A DNA stretch of 64,000 nt from Rhodopseudomonas sp. (GTDB lineage Bacteria > Pseudomonadota > Alphaproteobacteria > Rhizobiales > Xanthobacteraceae), in assembly GCA_016124795.1 (NCBI GenBank), contig WGNB01000010.1:1-64000 (forward strand), read 5' to 3'. The position numbers and the translations under genes were made by a program. Below, piece by piece: positions 9,159 through 17,951 of this stretch (position 1 is its first letter; each line of letters begins with the position of its first letter). The notes beneath the pieces are model-generated. The model made no database searches. It was not told where the DNA came from and was given only the letters and a program-made list of their open reading frames with translations.

Positions 9159-10256
9159 CTACCTCGTCGCGCTGTGGCTGAACGCGGCCTGCAAGGCCAT
9201 CATCACGCGGTCGAGCAGAAAGCCGATGATACCGATGGTGAACACCGCGACCATGATCCGGGCCAGCGAGGCCGACGAACCGTTCTGGAATTCATCCCAG
9301 ACGAATTTGCCGAGCCCCGGATTCTGCGCCAGCATTTCGGCAGCGATCAGCACCATCCAGCCGACGCCGAGCGACAACCGCAGACCGGTGAAGATCAGCG
9401 GCAGAGACGACGGCAGCACGATCTTGATAATTTTGGTATACCACGGCAGCCGCAAGACCCGGCCGACATTGATCAGGTCCTTGTCGATCGAAGCGACACC
9501 GATCGCCGTATTGATCAAGGTCGGCCACAACGAGCACAGCGTCACGGTGATCGCCGAGACCAGGAAAGACTTGGCAAACATCGGATCGCTGGTGACATAG
9601 ACCGCGCTGACGATCATGGTGACCAGCGGCAGCCAGGCCAATGGCGACACCGGTTTGAAGATCTGCACCAACGGATTGATTGCGGTATTGAAGGTCTTCG
9701 ACAGGCCGCACATCACGCCAAGCGGCACCGCCAGAATAGTGCCAAGCAGGAAGCCGGCGAACACCGTTTCAAGGCTGGTGACGATCTGATCGAGATAAGT
9801 CGGTGCGCCGGTGTAAGGCCGCACCCGCGCATGATAATTCGGATCGCGGGCCAGCATCTCGGCGTTGCGCTTGTCCTGCCGGGCGTAAAACGCCTTTTCC
9901 TTGGCGCGCTCGGCGAAGTAATTGCTCCACAGGTTCTCGGCCTGTTTCCAGACCTGGACTGGCCCCGGCAGAACGCCAAGGCTGGTTTTGACCAAGGGCG
10001 CGGTCATGCCCCAGGCCACCAGAAACATGACAATGGCCACGACCGGGATACCGAAAGATTGCCACAGCTCCTTGAGTTGCGGCTTGACGCTTTCGCCGGC
10101 CGCCATGCGCAGCAGCGGCACGACAAAACCGAGCCCAAGAATATTGAGGAAACCGGAAGCCCGTGAAATTCGTGTTTGCCAGCGCGCCCGCCGCGCGGCG
10201 CGGGCGGCATCGTCGGCAACAACGGCGGGGCCGAGAAATTCGCTTGCGGTCGACAT
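9159..10256 (-). CDS. nrtB: Nitrate ABC transporter permease
   Basis: 365-residue inner-membrane protein, longer than most NrtB because of an extended N-terminal cytoplasmic part and a charged segment between the first and later membrane spans (about residues 110-150). Several hydrophobic spans follow, and the cytoplasmic loop with NPGLGKFVWDEFQNG is the binding-protein-dependent permease motif that contacts the ATPase. Forms the channel for nitrate (perhaps nitrite or cyanate) with NrtA and NrtCD. ATG at 10256. A strong intercistronic hairpin lies just upstream. Confidence 0.9.
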   Translation of the reverse strand: MSTASEFLGPAVVADDAARAARRARWQTRISRASGFLNILGLGFVVPLLRMAAGESVKPQLKELWQSFGIPVVAIVMFLVAWGMTAPLVKTSLGVLPGPVQVWKQAENLWSNYFAERAKEKAFYARQDKRNAEMLARDPNYHARVRPYTGAPTYLDQIVTSLETVFAGFLLGTILAVPLGVMCGLSKTFNTAINPLVQIFKPVSPLAWLPLVTMIVSAVYVTSDPMFAKSFLVSAITVTLCSLWPTLINTAIGVASIDKDLINVGRVLRLPWYTKIIKIVLPSSLPLIFTGLRLSLGVGWMVLIAAEMLAQNPGLGKFVWDEFQNGSSASLARIMVAVFTIGIIGFLLDRVMMALQAAFSHSATR

Positions 10257-10308
10257 TTTAAATCATCCCTGACAAGTGCGAATAGACACGCGTAACGGAA
10301 GTGAGAAC

Positions 10309-10337
10309 GGCCGGGCGGCGGGGGCTCGCGCCCGGCC
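10309..10337 (-). other. Intercistronic hairpin between nrtA and nrtB
   Basis: Perfect 9-bp inverted repeat GGCCGGGCG / CGCCCGGCC with an 11-nt loop, starting 7 bp after the nrtA stop. No run of T follows on either strand, so it is more likely an RNA-stabilising or partial attenuation hairpin that keeps binding-protein mRNA more abundant than the permease part than a full terminator. That role is inferred from similar hairpins after binding-protein genes of other ABC operons. Confidence 0.55.
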
Positions 10338-10344
10338 GGCCTCC

Positions 10345-11781
10345 TCAGTTAGCGACCACTTTCGATCCGGAAACGTGCTGGTCGCCCTTCAGACCAATGG
10401 CAAGTTTGTTCAAGTAGTCGTTCGGCTTGCGCCCGTCGTAAGCGACCTTGTCGATAAAGTCGTCGCCCGGCGGGTGATAACCGTCACTGTCCCACGGGAA
10501 GTCGGCCTTCTTGGCCTTGCCTTCCGCGACCAGCGCCTTGGCGGCTTCGAGATAGATATCCGGCCGGTAAACCTTCTTGGCCGTCTCGACGTACCAGCTA
10601 TCCGGCTTGCCCTCGGGAATCTGGCCCCAGCGCCGCATCTGGGTCAGGAACCAGGTGGCGTCGGAGTAATAGGGGTAGGTCGCGAAATAACGGAAGAAGA
10701 CGTTGAAGTCGGGAACACTGCGCTTGTCGCCCTTTTCGTATTCAAACGTGCCGGTCATCGAATTGGCGATTACCTTGGCGTCGGCGCCGACATATTGCGG
10801 CTTGGCGAGGATATCGACGGCTTTCAGGCGATTGGCATTGTTGTTCTCGTCGAGCCACTGGCCAGCGCGGATCAGCGCCTTGGTCGCCGCCAGCACGGTG
10901 CCGGGGTTCTTCTGCTGGAAATCGGCGGTAAAGCCGAACACCTTCTCCGGATTATTCTTCCAGATTTCGGTGTCGGTGATGACCGGCACGCCAATGCCCT
11001 TGAACACCGCCTGCTGGTTCCAAGGCTCGCCGACGCAGTAACCCATGATGGTGCCGGCTTCCAACGTCGCCGGCATTTGCGGCGGCGGCGTCACCGACAA
11101 GAGCACGTCGGCCATGATCTGGCCGGAGATATCGGTCTTGGAATAGAAGCCCGGATTGATGCCGGCAGCCGCCAGCCAGTAACGCAGATAGTAATTATGC
11201 GTCGACAGCGGGAACACCATGCCCATGTTGAACGGTTTGCCGTCGCGCTTATAGGCATCGACCACCGGCTTGAGCGCGTCGGCCTTGATCGGATGAACAA
11301 GCTTGCCGTCCGGGCCTTTGGGAATGTGCTTGGCCATTTCCGCCCAGACCGACTTGGCGACCGTGATGCCGTTGCCGTTGAGGTCCATCGAGAATGGCGT
11401 AATGATATGCGCCTTGGTGCCGAAGCCGATGGTAGCGCCGAGCGGCTGCGGCCCGAGCATATGCGCGCCGTCGAGTTCGCCGGTGATGACACGGTCGAGC
11501 AGCACCTTCCAGTTGGCCTGCGCCTCGACCGAGACGTAAAGGCCTTCGTCCTCGAAGAAGCCAAGCTCCTTGGCGATCGCGATCGGCGCCATGTCGGTCA
11601 GCTTGATGAAGCCGAACTTGAGGTCTTCCTTCTCCGGCTTGATGGCGGCGCGCGCCACATTCGGCATGAAGATGTCATAGACCGGCACGATACCGGCCAA
11701 CGCTGCGGCGCTGACACCGCGCTTGAGGAAGGCGCGGCGGCCGATCCCGCCAGTCGGCTTCTTCTCTGTCTTATCGGTCAT
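10345..11781 (-). CDS. nrtA: Nitrate ABC transporter substrate-binding protein
   Basis: 478 residues, NrtA/CmpA/SsuA-like family. The N-terminus carries a twin-arginine signal (GRRAFLKRG followed by a hydrophobic stretch ending near residue 46), so it is exported folded to the periplasm. The body contains the conserved [18 protein letters not shown] start of the mature fold and [17 protein letters not shown], typical for nitrate binders. First gene after the NasT-type leader, followed by nrtB and nrtCD. It is paralogous to NasS upstream, which lacks the signal peptide. Confidence 0.92.
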   Translation of the reverse strand: MTDKTEKKPTGGIGRRAFLKRGVSAAALAGIVPVYDIFMPNVARAAIKPEKEDLKFGFIKLTDMAPIAIAKELGFFEDEGLYVSVEAQANWKVLLDRVITGELDGAHMLGPQPLGATIGFGTKAHIITPFSMDLNGNGITVAKSVWAEMAKHIPKGPDGKLVHPIKADALKPVVDAYKRDGKPFNMGMVFPLSTHNYYLRYWLAAAGINPGFYSKTDISGQIMADVLLSVTPPPQMPATLEAGTIMGYCVGEPWNQQAVFKGIGVPVITDTEIWKNNPEKVFGFTADFQQKNPGTVLAATKALIRAGQWLDENNNANRLKAVDILAKPQYVGADAKVIANSMTGTFEYEKGDKRSVPDFNVFFRYFATYPYYSDATWFLTQMRRWGQIPEGKPDSWYVETAKKVYRPDIYLEAAKALVAEGKAKKADFPWDSDGYHPPGDDFIDKVAYDGRKPNDYLNKLAIGLKGDQHVSGSKVVAN

Positions 11782-11818
11782 TCCCGAGTCCCTTTCGACG
11801 TTGACGTGCGCGAGGCAT

Positions 11819-11871
11819 AAAAAAAGCCGCAGTCCTGAAGAGCGCTCGAGCGCATCGTGCAGGACAGCGGC
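11819..11871 (-). terminator. Intrinsic terminator in the nrtA leader (attenuator)
   Basis: On the minus strand a 12-position stem (GCCGCTGTCCTG against CAGGACTGCGGC, one T-T mismatch) encloses a 29-nt loop with its own GCGCTC/GAGCGC helix, and is followed directly by seven T. It ends about 37 bp before the nrtA start, so it would stop transcription before the operon unless antitermination occurs. Its 5' arm overlaps the second ANTAR-type hairpin, as expected for NasT control. Confidence 0.85.
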
Positions 11872-11897
11872 GTTGCTATTCGGCCCGTCATTGGACC
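11864..11897 (-). promoter_or_regulatory. ANTAR (NasT) target: two hexaloop hairpins
   Basis: On the minus strand, hairpin P1 (11882-11897) is GGTCC-AATGAC-GGGCC and hairpin P2 (11864-11879) is ATAGC-AACGCC-GCTGT, separated by 2 nt. Both loops are six bases with A at position 1 and G at position 4, the established signature of ANTAR-protein RNA targets. The 3' arm of P2 is part of the 5' arm of the terminator at 11819-11871, so P2 and the terminator exclude each other. NasT bound to P1/P2 should let transcription run into nrtA and the nas genes. Confidence 0.85.
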
Positions 11898-11938
11898 CGT
11901 GACGCCAGCCCCAAGGGCGACGTCGGCGGTTTCATCTA

Positions 11939-11955
11939 TACAAGTGTCATGCCAG
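11939..11955 (-). promoter_or_regulatory. Probable sigma-54 promoter of the nrt-nas operon
   Basis: Minus strand reads TGGCAT-N5-TTGTA, with GG and GT spaced exactly as the -24 GG and -12 GC of sigma-54 promoters; the -12 element is one base off (GT for GC). Transcription would begin near 11927, about 30 nt before the ANTAR hairpins. This fits RpoN/NtrC control of nitrogen assimilation, but is a sequence match only. Confidence 0.5.
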
Positions 11956-12060
11956 TTACGGGCGCCAAGCTATTTGGTCGGAATCCCAAAGCCTTAAGGC
12001 ACACGGCGTCGAAGCCGGACCGGCATCGGTGATGAATTGTCTGCTTATGGTCAGCGCAAC

Positions 12061-12084
12061 TTGCGTATTTGTTGTGCAACGCAA
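12061..12084. promoter_or_regulatory. Inverted repeat, possible NtrC enhancer site
   Basis: Arms TTGCGT and ACGCAA are 12 bp apart. Inside is TGC-N11-GCA (12062-12078), the minimal NtrC consensus. It lies in the nasS-nrtA intergenic region about 125 bp upstream of the candidate sigma-54 promoter, a usual enhancer distance. The consensus is short, so chance is possible. Confidence 0.35.
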
Positions 12085-12088
12085 TATG

Positions 12089-13279
12089 TCAGTGCACGAC
12101 CGACAGGTGTGGCCGTCCGGGACGCCTGATACGCCAGGCATCGAGGTGACTGGCAATCGCGGCCGGGTCGAATTTCGGCCCGACAAAAGCGCCGATGCCG
12201 TCATGTGGCGTACCCTTGTCGGGCGGCGGCGCCAGACCCAGCGCGGCATCATAGAGATCGGGCCGGAATGCCGATTGCGCCACGGCATAGAGTTCATCGG
12301 TCAGGATCGCCTGTCCCCAGCGCACCATTTGCGCATAGAGCCATGCGGCCTGCACCGGGTCGGGACGGTTAACGCCGCTGCCGCCGATCAGCATGTAGCG
12401 GTTATCGGCCCGGATCGCACCTTCCGGGGCAATTTTGAGATTGCCGGTCAGGCTGCGCACCACCAGATCGGCGGACACACCGATCCGCTTGGCAACCGTT
12501 TCCGACACGATCGCGAGGTTGTTCTTGTCCTCGACATAAGCGGCGGCCGCCGACAGGGCGCGGATCAAGGCGGCCAGCACGTCTCGATTTTCGTTGGCCC
12601 AGGGCTCGCGCACCGCCAGCACTTTTTCCGAAGCCCGGGCCATGAGTTCGCAGCCAAAATGCAGAATCCGGCCGACCCCCGAATCGACGGCCACCGAATT
12701 CCACGGCGCGCCGACACAAAATCCGTCGACATGACCGCTAGTCAGACTCTCGACCATGTAAGGCGGCGGCAGCACGACCAGTCTCACATCTTCGTCCGGA
12801 TCGATGCCGCCGGCCGCCATCCAGAACCGCAGTTGATAATTATGATTGGAGAACGGGAAGGTCATGCCGAAGGTCAGAGGCTCGGCATTGCTCTTCTTGC
12901 GTTCCTCGACCAGCCGGGCCATCGCACGCGCCGACACGACCGGATCGGCCAGATTGCCATCGGCGAGACCTTGCAGGCTGCTGTAAAGCTTCGGCGACAC
13001 CGTGACGGCATTACCGTTGAGACAAAGATTGAACGGCACGATGACCGGAACACGGACGTGGCCGATGCCGAGCGAGGAAGCAATCGCGACCGGCGACAAC
13101 ATGTGAGCGGCGTCGAACAGCCCGATATTGAGCTTGTCGCGCACATTCGACCATGACACCTCGCGCACCAGATCGATGTCGAGATTTTCCGTCGCCGCAA
13201 AACCGCAGTCGACCGCGACGATCAAGGCCGCGGCATCGACCAGCGGAATGAACCCGATACGGAGCTTGTCGGCGCTCAT
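12089..13279 (-). CDS. nasS: NasS-type nitrate/nitrite sensor, cytoplasmic NrtA paralogue
   Basis: 396 residues of the NrtA/CmpA family but starting directly with KLRIGFIPLVDAAAL and without any signal peptide, as expected of NasS. In known NasTS systems NasS holds NasT inactive and releases it when nitrate or nitrite binds. Its ATG at 13279 overlaps the nasT stop by 4 bp, giving a stoichiometric pair. The stop at 12089 is followed by the 307-bp leader/promoter region of nrtA. A periplasmic binding role is unlikely without an export signal. Confidence 0.88.
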   Translation of the reverse strand: MSADKLRIGFIPLVDAAALIVAVDCGFAATENLDIDLVREVSWSNVRDKLNIGLFDAAHMLSPVAIASSLGIGHVRVPVIVPFNLCLNGNAVTVSPKLYSSLQGLADGNLADPVVSARAMARLVEERKKSNAEPLTFGMTFPFSNHNYQLRFWMAAGGIDPDEDVRLVVLPPPYMVESLTSGHVDGFCVGAPWNSVAVDSGVGRILHFGCELMARASEKVLAVREPWANENRDVLAALIRALSAAAAYVEDKNNLAIVSETVAKRIGVSADLVVRSLTGNLKIAPEGAIRADNRYMLIGGSGVNRPDPVQAAWLYAQMVRWGQAILTDELYAVAQSAFRPDLYDAALGLAPPPDKGTPHDGIGAFVGPKFDPAAIASHLDAWRIRRPGRPHLSVVH

Positions 13280-13998
13280 TTAAACAGCTCCGACGCGGTC
13301 AGCACCGATTGCGCGATGTCGACGATTTTCTTGTTCTCGTTCATCGCGGTCTTGCGCAGCAGCGCATAGGCCTCTTCCTCGCTGAGTTTCTTGGCTTTCA
13401 TCAGTACGCCCTTGGCGCGATCGATAACCTTGCGCTCGTCGAGCGCGTCCTTGGCGCGATCGAGTTCGGCCTGCAACCGAGAGAAAGCATTAAACCGCGA
13501 TATGCACAAATCGAGGATACTGGTGATCCGCTCCTTCCGCAGGCCGCCGACGATATAAGCCGACACGCCGGCATCGACCGCCGCCTGAATCGAGGCCCGG
13601 TCGCTCTGGTCGACGAACATCGCCACCGGACGTTTGACCGCCCGGCTCATCTGGAACATCTGCTCCAGCATATCTCGGCTCGGACTTTCCAGGTCGATCA
13701 GGATCACATCCGGGTCCAGCGCATAAATCCGCGCCAGCAGATTGCGGTGCTCGGCGATCCGCTCGACCTGGAGAAAGCCGGCCTCGCGCAGGCCATCTTC
13801 CAGAATGGCGGCCCGGACCGGGCTTTCGTCAACAATCGCGATTTTGAGCGTCGAATCACGTTGCCCGCCCGGCGGCGACGAGCCATGACCAGACTGGTCC
13901 GATCCTTTACGCATCTCAGCCAAAACCGAATTCTCCGCCGCCGACCGGCCGAAGCCGGACGGGCGTTTGAATGCCAAGCGTTCACGCAACCCTGTCAT
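13276..13998 (-). CDS. nasT: NasT-type ANTAR antiterminator
   Basis: 240 residues. Residues about 50-165 form a receiver-like domain (KIAIVDESPVRAA, DPDVILIDLESPSRD). The C-terminal 60 residues are an ANTAR RNA-binding domain (KVIDRAKGVLMKAKKLSEEE, then AYALLRKTAM). It should bind the two hexaloop hairpins before nrtA and prevent termination, under control of NasS encoded next to it. ATG at 13998 gives a 50-residue unmatched lead; a second ATG at 13914 would give a shorter protein nearer the family length. Neither has a convincing ribosome binding site. Confidence 0.88.
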   Translation of the reverse strand: MTGLRERLAFKRPSGFGRSAAENSVLAEMRKGSDQSGHGSSPPGGQRDSTLKIAIVDESPVRAAILEDGLREAGFLQVERIAEHRNLLARIYALDPDVILIDLESPSRDMLEQMFQMSRAVKRPVAMFVDQSDRASIQAAVDAGVSAYIVGGLRKERITSILDLCISRFNAFSRLQAELDRAKDALDERKVIDRAKGVLMKAKKLSEEEAYALLRKTAMNENKKIVDIAQSVLTASELFK

Positions 13999-14053
13999 GC
14001 AAGACCTATTCCATGCCTAGCGGTCGGACAAGCCGGCCAACGAACGTTCAACG

Positions 14054-14470
14054 TCAGGCCGGCACGGAGGCGGCTGCCTTTTGCATCACGCCAGCCAAAG
14101 TAACGTAAGTTTCGGTCCAGGCGGCCTTCACCGGCGGGGTGAAATCGTCGCCGAGCCCCTGTTCCAGGGTCCAGAGCAGCGCGGCGCCAACCGGTTCGTA
14201 CATCCCGCTGGTAACACCGTAAGCGACATGACGGCGGCCGAGATCCTCGACTGCCGGGATAATTGTTTCGACCTGGTGAAGGTTATTGACTGCGGTCGCC
14301 AGCATGGCGATCAGCTTTTTCTTTTGGTCGGCAAGATCATCCGGAAACAACGGGCGCACCGCCGGCGCGATCTCGAACAGCCGACCGTAAAACAGGTCGG
14401 CCGCCGTACTGGCGATGGGCGCCACTTTCTTGAAGCTCTCCTGCACCATCGCGATTTGATCGGGCGTCAT
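14054..14470 (-). CDS. Single-domain bacterial globin
   Basis: 138 residues, ATG at 14470 preceded by GGGAG at good spacing. It resembles the globin part of flavohaemoglobin and Vitreoscilla haemoglobin: proximal histidine in GRRHVAYGV (H81) and the LFYGRLFEIAP helix near the N-terminus. There is no FAD/NAD reductase domain. Located just before nasT in the same direction (55 bp apart). A role in removing nitric oxide made during nitrite reduction, or in oxygen supply, is inferred from this placement. A reductase partner is not in the window unless an operon reductase serves. Confidence 0.8.
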   Translation of the reverse strand: MTPDQIAMVQESFKKVAPIASTAADLFYGRLFEIAPAVRPLFPDDLADQKKKLIAMLATAVNNLHQVETIIPAVEDLGRRHVAYGVTSGMYEPVGAALLWTLEQGLGDDFTPPVKAAWTETYVTLAGVMQKAAASVPA

Positions 14471-15100
14471 GAAACGTCTCCCTTGCTGGTTGGACGGACA
14501 CTTTCGAGGGCGCAAAGCGCGGCACAGCAGCGATCCGGTGCATTAGCCAGCCGTGACGCGACGCGGCGAAATTCTTTTGGTTCGGTAAATCGAGCGAAAC
14601 GCATATCGGCATCGGCCCCAAAGCACGGCGGGATGGCGCAACGGTTGAACACCGGCACTCAGCCATTGCCGGCAACACTGCCGGCACTTTGCCCGCCATT
14701 GGGCGATGCGCGGTCCGTAGCGGCTAATCCGCCGCGGACCACGACAAATCGTTCGTCACTATTGGAAGATCGCAGCAAAGACCGTGCCATCCCGGCAATT
14801 GCCGCCAGTGTCCGAAACGACGGCAGCGAAAGAGCGATGGCATGCAGGGCCGGGGCTTCGCATGGCGGAACCTGACGGGCACAGCCGACGTTTACTGTGT
14901 CCGCGCCGCGTCTGTGGCGAATGTCTGGACTACTGTTGCCCGGGGATTGCGCAGCCGCTGACGCCCATATGCGCATGACGGCGAGCACCAGTGCGAATAC
15001 GGCGGACGAATATCAATTATGGCAGTGATGTGAATTTCTGTTGCAATGCCAGAAAAATGATGTTGCAATGCACACTGACGACTAGTCGGAGGTGACGACT
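14471..15100. other. Intergenic region without a supportable gene
   Basis: Only short frames without family resemblance are present, and none has a good ribosome binding site. The right end holds an 11-bp direct repeat, TGTTGCAATGC at 15039-15049 and 15061-15071, 22 bp apart (two helical turns), just upstream of the small gene at 15101. Promoters for the globin gene and that small gene should lie here but no clear -35/-10 pair stands out. Confidence 0.5.
15039..15071. repeat. 11-bp direct repeat at 22-bp spacing
   Basis: Two exact copies of TGTTGCAATGC start 22 bp apart, 30 bp before the start of the small gene at 15101. Same-face spacing suggests an operator for a protein binding in tandem, or possibly a repeated -35-like element. 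No regulator can be assigned. Confidence 0.45.
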
Positions 15101-15307
15101 ATGGCGACAGCGAAATGTCTCAGGCGGCAAGCTGCAACTTGCGCCAATCTTGCGCGCGAGACTTACGACGAAGAAAGTCGTGAGCGCTATATCAGGCTGG
15201 AGCAACTTTATCTTCAGCTTGCCGACAGCGAAGAGCCCGCCGAAGGGCAACCCAGCGGCTACACCGGCGAAGGCCGCTCCGAAACGCCAGTTCATCGCGC
15301 CAATTAA
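15101..15307 (+). CDS. Small conserved-type hypothetical protein
   Basis: 68 residues. The ATG at 15101 follows GGAGG at an 8-nt spacing, a clear start signal, while the GTG at 15092 sits inside that site. The product is hydrophilic: a basic, cysteine-containing lead (KCLRRQAATCANLARETYDE), then ESRERYIRLEQLYLQLADSEE, probably a helical segment, and a disordered tail. Proteins of this style are common in Hyphomicrobiales and have no assigned function. It stands alone between the globin gene and the molybdenum hydroxylase, and is transcribed opposite to both. Confidence 0.55.
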   Translation: MATAKCLRRQAATCANLARETYDEESRERYIRLEQLYLQLADSEEPAEGQPSGYTGEGRSETPVHRAN

Positions 15308-15443
15308 ACGTCGACCGGCGTTAACCGTTTTCACATCGACGACTTTGCCATCGCCGGGTGTCGGCGCCGATCGACGACGCCAACACCCGTTTAAAGCAAT
15401 CGCTCCCGCCGCGCCGATCTGGGCGATTCAGGTCCTTGTCGAC

Positions 15444-17756
15444 TCAGGAGCTTTTCGCGCTGTTGATCGCCGTCCAGACCCGCGCCGGCGTGGCCGGCAT
15501 ATCGAGATGCACGACGCCGACCGGGCGCAAGGCGTTCAATACCGCATTCATGCAAGCCGGCAGACTGCCGGTCGAACCGGCCTCGCCGACACCCTTGACG
15601 CCAAGCGGATTGTTCGGGCTCGGCACCACATGATTGGACAGATTGACCTTCGGAATGAGATCGGCGCGCGGCATGCAGTAATCCATGAAGCTGCCGGTCA
15701 CGAGCTGACCGTCCTGCGGATCGTACTGGCAATGTTCGCCGAAAACCTGGCCCGCGCCCTGAACGATGCCACCCACCACCTGACCATCGGCCAGCACATG
15801 GTTGATGACGTTGCCGATATCGTCGACGGCCGTGTAGTTCGCGACTTCGACCTCACCGGTCGCCGGGTCGATCTCGACTTCGACGACATGTGCGCCGCTC
15901 GGAAAAGCCTGTGAAATAGCGCGTTCGGCAATGGTGTCGAGCGGATTCGGCACCATCGCGCCGCTCTTCTCGATCACCCGCGTCATCGTCAGCTTGCGGT
16001 CGGTGCCGGCAATCGTGAAGACGCCTTCGGCAAATTCGATGTCGCCGACGCTGGCTTCCAGTTCATCGGCGGCGATCTTCTTGGCCTTCTCAATGATGAT
16101 ATCGGCGGCGACTTTGTAGGCACTGCCCTGCGACATAGCCGAACGGGAACCGATCGACGGATGGCCGATCAGATGCGGCCCGTTCGGGTCGCCCGATTTC
16201 AGCGACACCGTTTCAGCCTCGATGCCGAGCCAGCGCGCGATCATTGCCGGAAACACGGTTTCATGGCTTTGCCCGCTCGGACCGGCAACATCGTGAATGA
16301 TGACGGAACCGTCCTTGTTGAACAGCACCGCGACCTCATCCTTTTTCATGCCGCCGCCGCCCGACGGCTCGATGAAGACGGCGCAGCCAATGCCGCGCAG
16401 CTTGCCGCCCTTGCGCGACACACGTTGGCGCTTGGCGAAGCCCTTCCAGTCGGCGGCTTCCTTGACCTTGGCGATCAGACCGGGGAAATCGGCGCTATCG
16501 AAGCGCGCGCCGGTCAGCGTCATGTAGGGGAATTGCGCCTTCTTCAGCACATTGCGGCGACGCAGCTCGAGTGGGTCGACCCCGAGCTTGACCGCGGCCT
16601 CATCGACAAGCCGCTCGACGATATAATTCGCCTCCGGCCGGCCGGCGCCACGATAGGCGTTGGTCGGCGCGGTATTGGTGATCACCTGACGGTGCCGGCC
16701 ATACATAGCCTCGACCTGATAGGCCCCGGCACCGACCACCTTGCCATTGACCGAATTGGTCATGGCGCCGGCCTGCGCCAGATACGCGCCGGAGTCGCAC
16801 AGCCATTCGGTGCGGATGGCGAGGAATTTGCCGTTGGCGTCATAGGCCAGCTCGCCTTTGAGCGAGATCGCCCGGCCGTGATTGTCGGTCAGGAAGTCCT
16901 CCGAGCGGGTCGACAGCCACTTCACCGGACGCTTGAGCTTCTTCGCCAACAACATCAACGGCGGATATTCCGGGAACGGCGCAGTGCGGGCGCCGAACGC
17001 GCCGCCGACGTCAAGCATATGCACGCGAATCTTGTCATGCGGAATGCCGGCCATTTCCGACAGCGAATGACCAAAGGCGGGGCCGCCCTGGTTCGGGCTA
17101 TAGAAGTCGTAGCTGTCCGTCGCTTCATCATAAGACACCAGCGCGCCGCGGACTTCCATCGGATTGGGCGCGACGCGCGGACTTTCCGCGGTCAGGCTGA
17201 CGATGCCGGCGGCGCGGGCGAAAGCGTCTTTCACCGCCTGCTCGTCGCCATAGTCGAAATCGAAACAGACATTGCCCGGAATATTGTCGTGAATGACAAC
17301 GGCGTCCTTGGCCATGGCCCGTTCAACGCCGATCAGCACCGGCAGGTCCTCAAAGTCGATTTCGATCAGATCGGCGGCGTCGCGCGCGGCGGCCGCGGTC
17401 TTCGCGACCACGACGGCGATTTCCTCACCGGCAAAACGCACGCGATCATGCGCCAGAAACGGCCGCTCCGGGGTCAGAATGCCCTGGCCGCCCCGGCCCG
17501 GCGGCGGCGGAATCGGCGGCGCCGACACAAAGCCAGCATCGGCGACATCCTGCCCGGTCAAGACGGCGAGAACACCGGGCACCGCCTTGGCCGCCTCGGT
17601 ATCGATCGACTTGATAATGGCGTGCGCCCGATCGGCGCGGCGGAAGGCGGCGTAAGCCTGACCGTCGAGATTGAAATCATTGGTGTAACGGCCCGCGCCG
17701 GTGACCAAACGCCGGTCTTCGCGCCGGCCCGTATATTTGAAACTGATGTCTGACAT
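15444..17756 (-). CDS. Molybdenum hydroxylase large subunit (xanthine oxidase/CoxL superfamily, orphan)
   Basis: 770 residues from the ATG at 17756. Aldehyde oxidase/xanthine dehydrogenase hammerhead domain at the N-terminus (GRREDRRLVTGAGRYTNDF), then the molybdopterin-binding domains. The loop that is AYxCSFR in true CO dehydrogenase reads NAYRGAGRPE here, so this is a form II or other hydroxylase. The catalytic glutamate is present in GVKGVGEAGS. The FAD (medium) and 2Fe-2S (small) subunits normally needed are not nearby. It follows boxB by 195 bp in the same direction, so it may act on an aromatic or its CoA ester. Substrate unknown. Confidence 0.8.
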   Translation of the reverse strand: MSDISFKYTGRREDRRLVTGAGRYTNDFNLDGQAYAAFRRADRAHAIIKSIDTEAAKAVPGVLAVLTGQDVADAGFVSAPPIPPPPGRGGQGILTPERPFLAHDRVRFAGEEIAVVVAKTAAAARDAADLIEIDFEDLPVLIGVERAMAKDAVVIHDNIPGNVCFDFDYGDEQAVKDAFARAAGIVSLTAESPRVAPNPMEVRGALVSYDEATDSYDFYSPNQGGPAFGHSLSEMAGIPHDKIRVHMLDVGGAFGARTAPFPEYPPLMLLAKKLKRPVKWLSTRSEDFLTDNHGRAISLKGELAYDANGKFLAIRTEWLCDSGAYLAQAGAMTNSVNGKVVGAGAYQVEAMYGRHRQVITNTAPTNAYRGAGRPEANYIVERLVDEAAVKLGVDPLELRRRNVLKKAQFPYMTLTGARFDSADFPGLIAKVKEAADWKGFAKRQRVSRKGGKLRGIGCAVFIEPSGGGGMKKDEVAVLFNKDGSVIIHDVAGPSGQSHETVFPAMIARWLGIEAETVSLKSGDPNGPHLIGHPSIGSRSAMSQGSAYKVAADIIIEKAKKIAADELEASVGDIEFAEGVFTIAGTDRKLTMTRVIEKSGAMVPNPLDTIAERAISQAFPSGAHVVEVEIDPATGEVEVANYTAVDDIGNVINHVLADGQVVGGIVQGAGQVFGEHCQYDPQDGQLVTGSFMDYCMPRADLIPKVNLSNHVVPSPNNPLGVKGVGEAGSTGSLPACMNAVLNALRPVGVVHLDMPATPARVWTAINSAKSS

Positions 17757-17951
17757 TGCATTCCCACCGCTTGAACCGCTTCCGCAACGGTCGGACCGGG
17801 CCTTCGAACCAAGCCCGTTATCCGTCCCGTCCGCCATATATCCAGTTTTGGCGGTAATTGGCCAGACACCGGGCGGACGGCACCGGAACGTGCAAGAGCC
17901 GCCGGTTTCCCGGCGGCCTTGCATCACATAACCACTGCGGCAGACAAACCG

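Noticed and set aside
10309-10337. Terminator between nrtA and nrtB
   Set aside because: Strong stem but no T run and the permease genes must be expressed; kept as an intercistronic hairpin only.
15444-17756. CO dehydrogenase large subunit (coxL)
   Set aside because: The form I loop AYxCSFR is absent (AYRGAGR instead) and coxM/coxS are missing, so a CO-oxidising role is not supported.
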